This document shows, one piece after another, positions 57,429-64,000 of a stretch of 64,000 nt of DNA. This DNA comes from an uncultured Pelagibacteraceae bacterium. Lineage in GTDB: Bacteria; Pseudomonadota; Alphaproteobacteria; Pelagibacterales; Pelagibacteraceae. The notes beneath the pieces are model-generated. The model worked only from the letters and a program-made list of their open reading frames with translations. It ran no database searches and was not told the DNA's origin. Both the position numbers and the translations under genes were made by a program. Positions within the stretch are counted from its first letter, which is position 1. Each line of letters opens with the position of its first letter. Where the stretch lies: NCBI GenBank assembly GCA_902578775.1, contig CACHEF010000003.1, forward strand, positions 62,001 through 126,000. The letters are read 5' to 3'.

Positions 57429-58301
57429 TTATTGTTGAATTTCAGGCTTTATATTTCCAAAAAATTTAAAAAATTCAGAGTCAGGAGATAAAATTAAAGA
57501 AGTTTCGCCTCCAATTAAAGCTTTCTCGTAAGCTTGCATTGCTCTATAAAATGCAAAAAACTCCGGATCTTGACCAAAAGCATCCGCAAATATTTTATTT
57601 CTCGCTCCATCACCTTCACCCTTCATTATTTCAGATTGCTTTTGAGCATCTGCTAAAATAACAGTAACTTCTTTATCCGCTGTTGATGTAATTGTTACTG
57701 CCATCTCTGCACCCTCAGCTCTAAACTCTTTTGCTTCCCTTTCTCTTTCAGTTTGCATTCTTCTATAGATTGCCTCACTATTAGCTTGAGGAAGGTCGGC
57801 TCTTTTAATTCTCACGTCAACAATATTTATTCCAAAATTTTGCGCCTCATTATTTACACCCTCTTTGATCAAAGACATTTGCTTAGACCTATCTTTTGAT
57901 AGCAGTGTTTGAAGCTCTTCTTGACCTAAGACATTTCTTATTCTTGAATTAATAATAGTTGACAATCTTGATCTAGCTACTCTCTCATCACCTACAGAAA
58001 TATAAAATTTTAATGGATCTACGATTTGAAATCTTGCAAAAGCATCAACAATTAATCTTTTTTGATCTGAGGCAATAACTTCTTCTGGTGGTGTATCTAA
58101 ATTTAATATTCGTTTATCTAAGTAAACGACATTTTGAATGAAAGGAATTTTAAAATTTAATCCAGGTTTAGTGATAATTCTTTTTGGATCACCAAATTGA
58201 AGAATTATTGCTTGATTAACCTCTTTAACAATTATTATTGATAAAAAAGCTAAAACTATAATTGCCACTATTGACGCCAATAATATTTTTGCAGCTTTCA
58301 T
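57429..58301 (-). CDS. hflC: FtsH protease modulator HflC
   Basis: A 290-residue SPFH-domain protein with one N-terminal helix and the bulk in the periplasm. VKEVNQAIILQFGDPKRIITKPGLNFKIPFIQNVVYLDKRIL and RMQTEREREAKEFRAEGAE are HflC features. With HflK it forms a cage around FtsH in the membrane. It starts directly after hflK. Confidence 0.93.
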   Translation of the reverse strand: MKAAKILLASIVAIIVLAFLSIIIVKEVNQAIILQFGDPKRIITKPGLNFKIPFIQNVVYLDKRILNLDTPPEEVIASDQKRLIVDAFARFQIVDPLKFYISVGDERVARSRLSTIINSRIRNVLGQEELQTLLSKDRSKQMSLIKEGVNNEAQNFGINIVDVRIKRADLPQANSEAIYRRMQTEREREAKEFRAEGAEMAVTITSTADKEVTVILADAQKQSEIMKGEGDGARNKIFADAFGQDPEFFAFYRAMQAYEKALIGGETSLILSPDSEFFKFFGNIKPEIQQ

Positions 58302-59405
58302 TTAATTAGTCACTTTCTTTTTCAATTCAGGCAAAGGCAAGTATGGTACAACTCCAGATCCTGCATTTTTTTCAATAATAACTTTATCAATATCAGCTAG
58401 AACTTTTTCCATAGTCTCTAAATACATTCTTTCTTGTGTTACAACTTTTGCATTTTTATACTCATTGTATATCGCTAAAAATCTACTAGCTTCACCTTCG
58501 GCTTTAGCTACAACTTCTTTTTTGTAAGCTTCTGCTGCTTGAAGTATTTTTTGAGCTTCCCCTCTAGCTCTTGGGATTACATCGTTTGCGTAAGCTTCGG
58601 CTTCATTTTTTGATCTTTCCATATCTGCTCTTGCAGCTTGTACGTCTCTAAACGCATCAATAACTTGATCTGGTGGATCTGCTTTTTGAGTTTGAACTTG
58701 TGTTATTTGAATACCACTCTCATAATCATCTAAGATCGCTTGAATAATTTCTTGTGTTTCAAGTTCAATTTTTGATCGTCCTTCAGTTAAAATTGGCTGA
58801 ATATCACTTTTTGCAATAACTTCTCTCATTGCTGTTTCTGCAGCTGCTTTAACTGTTCCTTCAGGATCTTGAATTTTAAATAAAAAGTTTCCAGCATCTT
58901 TAATTACCCAAAAAACTGAAAAATCAATATTTACTATATTTTCATCTCCAGTTAACATTAAACTTTCTTGAGGCACATCGGCAACACCACCACCTGAAGA
59001 GAATCCACTGTCTCTCTCAGATCTAAAACCAATATCCATTCGGTTTACTTTTGTGACTTTAGGTGTTTTGACTGTTTCAACAGGAAAAGGTATGTGATAA
59101 TTCAAACCTGGTTGAGTAGTTTTTACGAATTTACCAAACCTTAAAACAACCCCTTGTTCATCTGGCAATACCCTGTAAAGGCCGCTAGCTAACCAAATAA
59201 ATCCTACTATTAATAAACCTAATATTATTGGTTTACTTCCTGAAGATGTTCCGCCTGGTAAAAATTTTTTAATTTTATCCTGTAATTCTCTTATTATTTT
59301 ATCAATGTCTGGTGGTGTCGGTCCTCTTCCAGACCCATTTCCACCTCCTCCACCTGGGGGCGATCCCCATGGACTACCTCCACTTTGCTTAAAATCATCT
59401 GACAT
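58302..59405 (-). CDS. hflK: FtsH protease modulator HflK
   Basis: A 367-residue SPFH-domain protein. The N-terminus is glycine- and proline-rich (GGSPWGSPPGGGGGNGSGRGP), then one helix (IILGLLIVGFIWLASGLYRVL) and the core VLRFGKFVKTTQPGLNYHIPFPVETV. It pairs with HflC. The divergent mrp gene begins about 51 bases away, so both promoters lie in that gap. Confidence 0.93.
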   Translation of the reverse strand: MSDDFKQSGGSPWGSPPGGGGGNGSGRGPTPPDIDKIIRELQDKIKKFLPGGTSSGSKPIILGLLIVGFIWLASGLYRVLPDEQGVVLRFGKFVKTTQPGLNYHIPFPVETVKTPKVTKVNRMDIGFRSERDSGFSSGGGVADVPQESLMLTGDENIVNIDFSVFWVIKDAGNFLFKIQDPEGTVKAAAETAMREVIAKSDIQPILTEGRSKIELETQEIIQAILDDYESGIQITQVQTQKADPPDQVIDAFRDVQAARADMERSKNEAEAYANDVIPRARGEAQKILQAAEAYKKEVVAKAEGEASRFLAIYNEYKNAKVVTQERMYLETMEKVLADIDKVIIEKNAGSGVVPYLPLPELKKKVTN

Positions 59406-59456
59406 ATGGCAATCTATATAATGTCTTTATTTGGAAAAACAAGTTAAGATCTAAAT

Positions 59457-60281
59457 ATGCCAAAGGAAAAACCAGAATTAAGTGACGCAATGAAGGCAAG
59501 ATTGAGCAAAAAAACGCCTGAGAAAAACCCAATTAAAGGAACAAAGTTTACTATTGCAATTTCTAGTGCAAAAGGAGGGGTTGGTAAGTCAACTTTTGCA
59601 ACAAATCTTGCTTTAGGATTAAAAAAAATTGGATGTAAGGTGGGTTTGCTTGATGCTGACATTTATGGTCCATCGATTCCTAAAATGTTTGATATTAATG
59701 AAAAACCAAAAAGTGACGGGCAAAAATTAGATCCAATCATAAAATATGATATTCAATGTATGTCTATAGGTTTTTTAGCAGATCAACAAACACCTATGAT
59801 CTGGAGAGGTCCTATGGTTACTAGTGCTATAAAAACTTTTACACAAAAAGTTAATTGGAAAAATTTAGATTTTATCATTGTAGATATGCCTCCAGGAACA
59901 GGAGATACACAATTAACATTTTCACAAGAAATTAAAATGGATGGAGCAATTATTGTTTCAACACCTCAAGAAGTAGCATTATTAGACGTAAAAAGAGGTA
60001 TCAAAATGTTTGATAAGCTTGATGTAAAAATTTTAGGCTTAGTTGATAATATGAGTTTTTTTAGAGGCGATGATGGAAAAAATTATAAAATTTTTGGTGA
60101 TGGTGGTGTGAAAAGGACTGCTGAGGAATTTAATAAAGAATTTTTGGGTGAAATTCCAATTAATCCTGCGGTTGGTATAGCTGGTGATAATGGAAAACCA
60201 ATAGTTGAAGAAAATTCAGATCACGAAATTTCAAAAATATATTTAGAATTTTCTAAAAAAATTAAATCAATTTATCTTTAA
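59457..60281 (+). CDS. mrp: Mrp/NBP35-type Fe-S cluster carrier ATPase
   Basis: A 274-residue P-loop protein. [10 protein letters not shown] at residues 37-46 is the deviant Walker [30 protein letters not shown] and GLVDNMSFF follow. It carries and hands over iron-sulfur clusters. The short N-terminus lacks the common DUF59 (FeS-assembly P) domain, and the usual CxxC late motif reads DNMSFFRGD here, without the two cysteines. Its end overlaps the convergent thyX end by 20 bases. Confidence 0.87.
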   Translation: MPKEKPELSDAMKARLSKKTPEKNPIKGTKFTIAISSAKGGVGKSTFATNLALGLKKIGCKVGLLDADIYGPSIPKMFDINEKPKSDGQKLDPIIKYDIQCMSIGFLADQQTPMIWRGPMVTSAIKTFTQKVNWKNLDFIIVDMPPGTGDTQLTFSQEIKMDGAIIVSTPQEVALLDVKRGIKMFDKLDVKILGLVDNMSFFRGDDGKNYKIFGDGGVKRTAEEFNKEFLGEIPINPAVGIAGDNGKPIVEENSDHEISKIYLEFSKKIKSIYL

Positions 60282-61209
60282 GATCAAAAGCTTCCATCAG
60301 TTCGTTCCATTCTCTTTTTGAAAGTCCAGAGCCTTCTAAAGATATTTCTTCACCCTTAATTAATTTTTGTATGATAATTTTACCTTTAGCTGAAACTTCT
60401 GTTCCACCAACTCTATAATCCATAAAAGCCTCATAAGTAATTGGAACCCATTTTTTTAAAGTATCTAGCATTATATCTGCATAAACTCTTATTTCATATT
60501 GAGCATGACTATCAGCTCTCAATCTTAAAAAATTCATCAAATTCAATAAGTCTGTTTTCCAATACCATTGGGTGTAAGTATTAAGAGTGAGATTCATTCT
60601 CGCAAGTTCTCTTGCTAGCCCTTTTTCATTTTCATTTATTATAGAACCATCGTATCTCTCATTTAACATTGTCTCATAATTATCATAAGTTCTTTCAGCA
60701 TCATTTTTCAAAAGTTCTAATACTTTATTAGCTTGTTCGCCCTCAAGAACCTCACCTCTGCCTTGTCTATTACTTGTAGATTGAGCCGCTAAATTTTCTT
60801 TTGATGGTAAATAAAATTCTTTATCTAGAATTGAATAACGAGCAGAGTATTCGTTAACGTTTGCAGTCCTGTGTCTTATCCATTGTCTTGCTATAAAAAT
60901 TGGTAATTTTATATGATATTTTATTTCACACATTTCAAAAGGTGTGCTGTGCCAATGTCGCATAAGATATTTTATAAGACCTTTGTCAGTTGATACTTGT
61001 TTTGTCCCTTTTCCATAAGATACTCTTGCTGACTGGACAATTGATGAGTCATCACCCATATAATCTATAACTCTTACAAAACCGTGATCTAAAGCAGGGA
61101 TAGCCTCATATAATATTTTTTCTAGTTCAGGTGAGGTTACTCTTTTGGTCTCATTCTTTTGTGACTGAGAGTTTTTTATTTCGTCTAACTGTTCTTTTGT
61201 AAGTTTCAA
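60262..61209 (-). CDS. thyX: FAD-dependent thymidylate synthase
   Basis: A 315-residue flavin enzyme that makes dTMP from dUMP with methylene-THF. The ThyX signature [13 protein letters not shown] lies at residues 112-124, preceded by [25 protein letters not shown]. Its use instead of ThyA spares dihydrofolate reductase. The methyl donor is a product of the glycine cleavage genes in this window. Confidence 0.95.
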   Translation of the reverse strand: MKLTKEQLDEIKNSQSQKNETKRVTSPELEKILYEAIPALDHGFVRVIDYMGDDSSIVQSARVSYGKGTKQVSTDKGLIKYLMRHWHSTPFEMCEIKYHIKLPIFIARQWIRHRTANVNEYSARYSILDKEFYLPSKENLAAQSTSNRQGRGEVLEGEQANKVLELLKNDAERTYDNYETMLNERYDGSIINENEKGLARELARMNLTLNTYTQWYWKTDLLNLMNFLRLRADSHAQYEIRVYADIMLDTLKKWVPITYEAFMDYRVGGTEVSAKGKIIIQKLIKGEEISLEGSGLSKREWNELMEAFDLKDKLI

Positions 61210-61223
61210 AAAAATTCCAATTT

Positions 61224-62483
61224 TTAATAATTTTTCAGTATGCCTATATCGCCAGTTCTTTCTAGAGCCACAACAATAAAATTTAATTTATCAACATACT
61301 TAATATCCCTAATTCTCTCACCAATATATATTTCTTCGATATAGATAATCTTGTTAAAAGTTTTATCCTCAAATTTAACTCTATAAATAGTTCTTCCATT
61401 AAGTGAGGTTACCAATGCACTTGTTTGCCACTCTGAGTTGAATTTATCTGGCAGTATAATTAATTGAGAGATTCCAATGGAGGGCACGAATGCATAAAGT
61501 GGTTCTTCAAACCCATTATCTTTATGACTTTTCAAATATTTAATTTTTTTTTTATAAGATTTTCCATAAGAGACTATCGGCCATCCATAATTTTTTTTAA
61601 ACTCAATCTTGTTTATTTCATCTCCCCCCCTGGGGCCATGCTCGGTAGATAAAACAATATCGTCCTTCACAAAAAGTCCTTGAGCATTTCGATGTCCTTT
61701 TGAAAAAATTTCAAATTCTTTAGTTTTAATATCAATAAATAATATTTTTCCAAATATTGAATCATCATTTTGTGGCTTTACACCTGGTTGATCATTGTCA
61801 GCATCATGAGTTGTTACCAAAAGTCCATCTTTATCATTAAATTTAAAAGCTTCAATTCTACTTGTGCCAGTTCCAATAGTAATACACTCATCAAAAGATT
61901 TAAAAATTTTAAAGTCAAATTTTTTTTCTATTTTTGCGGAATATATTTCAAATTTTTCACAATCATTATATTTGGTTCGTGTTGTCACATAAATAGAATC
62001 ATTTAAAATAAGTGAATCAAAAATAAATCTTTTTGTATTAAATGCTTCATTAATTTTGTATTTAGTCAATTTAATTTTTTTATCCTCCTTCTCTAACTCA
62101 GAAAGTTTTATATTGTAAAATTCATTATTTTTACGAGTGATAATTAAATTTTCCTTGTAAACATCAATGTAAAAAGAATTTCTATTCAACTTTTTATAGT
62201 CAATTTTTTTTCTTTCAAAGTTAAGGTTGATATATTGAGTCTCAGGTAAAAATTTAATGTTATAATCATTAAATAAGTTAGAAAATGATCTTCTGCCACT
62301 CAAAATCATGACACTAGATTTAACAATGTCAGGTAAATAAAAGAATTTATTTGTGATTACCGAACTAATTTTATTTTGATATTTTGGGGTATTAACAGCT
62401 TTGTCGAAAATAAAAATAGTTATTCCAAAGAATAAAACAATAAAAACAATGGTTATTATAAAAATTATTTTTTTTTTTGACAT
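61224..62483 (-). CDS. membrane-anchored quinoprotein glucose/sorbosone dehydrogenase-like beta-propeller
   Basis: A 419-residue protein with one N-terminal helix ([21 protein letters not shown]) and a propeller-like outer domain. [21 protein letters not shown] and [11 protein letters not shown] match the GSDH (soluble PQQ glucose dehydrogenase/Hhip-like) family, and the Arg-Asn pair that contacts PQQ is kept. Whether this genome makes PQQ is unknown, so the catalytic role is unproven. The first ~200 residues are poorly conserved. It starts about 40 bases from the tmRNA gene on the opposite strand. Confidence 0.76.
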   Translation of the reverse strand: MSKKKIIFIITIVFIVLFFGITIFIFDKAVNTPKYQNKISSVITNKFFYLPDIVKSSVMILSGRRSFSNLFNDYNIKFLPETQYINLNFERKKIDYKKLNRNSFYIDVYKENLIITRKNNEFYNIKLSELEKEDKKIKLTKYKINEAFNTKRFIFDSLILNDSIYVTTRTKYNDCEKFEIYSAKIEKKFDFKIFKSFDECITIGTGTSRIEAFKFNDKDGLLVTTHDADNDQPGVKPQNDDSIFGKILFIDIKTKEFEIFSKGHRNAQGLFVKDDIVLSTEHGPRGGDEINKIEFKKNYGWPIVSYGKSYKKKIKYLKSHKDNGFEEPLYAFVPSIGISQLIILPDKFNSEWQTSALVTSLNGRTIYRVKFEDKTFNKIIYIEEIYIGERIRDIKYVDKLNFIVVALERTGDIGILKNY

Positions 62484-62523
62484 TATAGCTTGTATTAGTG
62501 AATGATTGTTTTTATATTATTTA

Positions 62524-62785
62524 TGTTGGGTTTCCAACTATGACGATAAACGAATTTCGTAATAACCATTGCGGACGTGGGGGCAGTACCCACCACCTCC
62601 ACCATTACAACCTATGGGGGTGAACCAGAATCGACGAATGTCTAAAAGCTATTCTTTCGTTCGGAATTGTTCCTCCGTAAAGGGCTAATTTATAATTGCT
62701 AACGAAAGTTATGCACTTGCTGCTTAATTAACTTAGTTAATTAAGTAAACGGGGTCTGGGGCACCTGGCAACAGAACGCCCCTAC
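62524..62785 (+). ncRNA. ssrA: permuted two-piece tmRNA
   Basis: The + strand carries an alphaproteobacterial permuted tmRNA. The acceptor piece ends with a T-arm-like hairpin (GTGGG at 62577-62581 with CCCAC at 62589-62593), CACCTCC (62594-62600), A and CCA (62602-62604). Only 11 bases later the coding piece begins GGGGGTG (62616-62622), which pairs fully with CACCTCC (one G-U) to form the acceptor stem, followed by the D-like ATCGACG. The tag frame starts at 62698. A conserved-looking CACCTGGCAACAGAACG stretch and a GGGGC/GCCCC hairpin (62758-62782) close it. The 5' end is an estimate. tmRNA frees stalled ribosomes. Confidence 0.9.
62698..62727 (+). other. tmRNA tag-peptide reading frame
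   Basis: GCT at 62698 resumes translation and the frame encodes ANESYALAA before TAA at 62725-62727. The LAA ending is the usual protease-recognition signal. Directly after it CTTAATTAAC (62723-62732) and GTTAATTAAG (62736-62745) form a perfect 10-bp hairpin with a TTA loop that includes the stop codon. Confidence 0.88.
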
Positions 62786-62788
62786 TTT

Positions 62789-64000
62789 TTACTTTTTATT
62801 TATTTCAGCTTGTGCAGCAGCAAGTCTTGCAATTGGAACTCTGTAAGGAGAACATGATACATAATCTAAACCAACTCTTGAACAGAAATATATGCTTTTA
62901 GGGTCACCTCCATGTTCGCCACAAATTCCTAACTTTATTTTTTTATTCTGTTTTTTTCCTTTATTTACCGCAAGTTCAACTAATTCCTCAACTCCTTCAT
63001 CAATTGAAACAAAAGGATCAATAGTAAAAATCTTATTTTCAATATAGTCGTTTAAAAACTTACCGCTATCATCTCTACTTATTCCAAAAGTTGTTTGTGT
63101 TAAATCATTTGTGCCAAAGCTAAAAAATTCAGCATGTTTTGCTATGTCTTTTGCTTTTATGGCTGCTCTTGGGAGTTCAATCATGGTTCCAACCATATAA
63201 TCTATTTTTACTTTGTTTTCTTTTTGAACTGTCTTGGCTATATTTTTTACTAGATCCTTCATTAATTTAATTTCAGCTTCTGTAGAAATTAGTGGTATCA
63301 TTATTTCAGGAAATGCTGATTTAATATTTTTTTTTCTTAATTCAACTAAAGCCTCGAATATTGCCCTACATTGCATCTCGTAAATTTCTGGATGAGAGAT
63401 ACCTAATCTGCATCCCCTATGACCAAGCATAGGATTTTGTTCATGTAACTCTGATATTCTAGATTTAACCTCTGTAAAGTCTGCACCAATTACATTTGCA
63501 ATTTCTGATATTTCTTTATCTGAACTAGGTAAGAACTCATGGAGTGGTGGATCTAATAACCTTATGGTAACAGGCAATCCATTCATTATCTTAAAAATTT
63601 TCACAAAATCGTTTTTTTGATGAGGTAATAATTTTGAAAGTGCTTTTGCTCTATCTTCTTTTGTTTTTGATAATATCATCTCTCTGACTGACAAAATTCT
63701 CTCTTCATCAAAAAACATGTGTTCCGTTCTACAAAGACCAATGCCTTCTGCACCAAAATCTCTTGCTGTTTTTGTGTCAGCAGGTGTTTCTGAATTAGTT
63801 CTAACTTTTAATTTTCTAATATTATCAGCCCAATACATCAGTTTAGAGAAATCTCCTGAAATTTCAGGTTTTAAGGTTGGCACATTTCCTAAAATTACTC
63901 TACCTGTTGAACCATCAATTGTAATTATATCCCCTTCAGAAACTTCTACATCAGTGGTTTTAAAAACTTTTCTTTCATAACTTATATCTATTTCACTTGA
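62789..64000 (-). CDS. ppdK: pyruvate, phosphate dikinase, C-terminal part
   Basis: The C-terminal ~403 residues; the frame is open to the right window edge, so the start lies outside. EGIGLCRTEHMFF, IRLLDPPLHEFLP, NPMLGHRGCRLGISHPEIYEMQ and the catalytic cysteine in KLGICGEHGGDP are those of the PEP-binding domain. PPDK interconverts pyruvate and PEP with ATP and phosphate. The stop lies in the T-rich 3' region of the convergent ssrA gene. Confidence 0.93.
   Translation of the reverse strand, partial: SSEIDISYERKVFKTTDVEVSEGDIITIDGSTGRVILGNVPTLKPEISGDFSKLMYWADNIRKLKVRTNSETPADTKTARDFGAEGIGLCRTEHMFFDEERILSVREMILSKTKEDRAKALSKLLPHQKNDFVKIFKIMNGLPVTIRLLDPPLHEFLPSSDKEISEIANVIGADFTEVKSRISELHEQNPMLGHRGCRLGISHPEIYEMQCRAIFEALVELRKKNIKSAFPEIMIPLISTEAEIKLMKDLVKNIAKTVQKENKVKIDYMVGTMIELPRAAIKAKDIAKHAEFFSFGTNDLTQTTFGISRDDSGKFLNDYIENKIFTIDPFVSIDEGVEELVELAVNKGKKQNKKIKLGICGEHGGDPKSIYFCSRVGLDYVSCSPYRVPIARLAAAQAEINKK

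Overview
The window is AT-rich, tightly packed chromosomal DNA. It looks like a streamlined marine alphaproteobacterium of the SAR11 clade (Pelagibacterales). Support comes from very low GC, gaps of a few bases between genes, many 1-8 base gene overlaps, few Shine-Dalgarno sites, a tandem glycine riboswitch ahead of gcvT, a permuted two-piece alphaproteobacterial tmRNA, ThyX instead of ThyA, NAD-dependent formate dehydrogenase, and repeated branched-chain-type ABC transporters. No insertion sequence, prophage, CRISPR array, rRNA or tRNA gene was seen. The assignment rests on gene content and signals, not on a database search.

Layout. 1-3.5 kb: creatinase start (cut by the window edge), a DMT exporter/importer, moeA broken by a frameshift in an A8 tract, a NifU/SufU-like gene and an HPP membrane protein. 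3.5-8.7 kb: a complete branched-chain-type ABC operon (binding protein, two ATPases, two permeases) ending in a tiny hydrophobic reading frame. 9.2-11.9 kb: formate dehydrogenase, a strong terminator, then selO. 11.9-21.8 kb: an FAD oxidoreductase, TspO, an SDR, a four-gene cassette (radical SAM, GT2 glycosyltransferase, two membrane proteins), then DUF3833, Cfa-like methyltransferase, DUF1365 and an FAD amine-oxidase-like gene. The SDR, Cfa, DUF1365, FAD and DUF3833 genes resemble a lipid-modification set linked to light or singlet-oxygen stress in other proteobacteria; here a cassette splits it.

21.8-30.2 kb: gcvTHP under a tandem glycine riboswitch with its own promoter, a DMT transporter, and the 5-oxoprolinase genes pxpC, pxpB and (divergent) pxpA, then a TPR protein. 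30.2-37.8 kb: TerC-like and DMT membrane proteins, a second branched-chain binding protein, and convergent to it a second permease/ATPase operon headed by a ProC-like gene and again ending in a tiny membrane reading frame. 37.8-44 kb: an outer-membrane barrel, a structured leader ahead of a TIGR03643 gene, glutaredoxin, MsrB, an AcuC-like deacetylase, a 2-hydroxyacid dehydrogenase, a DMT transporter and a DadA-like oxidoreductase.

44-59.4 kb is one long leftward run: hflK-hflC-DUF2065-degP-miaA-ilvB-ilvH-ilvC-leuA-mreB-mreC-mreD-mrdA-rodA, joining membrane proteolysis control, branched-chain amino-acid synthesis and rod-shape cell-wall synthesis. 59.4-64 kb: mrp, thyX, a membrane-anchored quinoprotein-like propeller, ssrA (tmRNA) and the C-terminal part of ppdK. 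The most notable observations are the moeA homopolymer frameshift, the paired tiny membrane ORFs after the two ABC permease operons, the CX3CX3C radical SAM protein in a split gene cluster, the hairpin that encloses a leader ORF before the TIGR03643 gene, the near-symmetric divergent promoter between pxpB and pxpA, and the MreC C-terminal extension.
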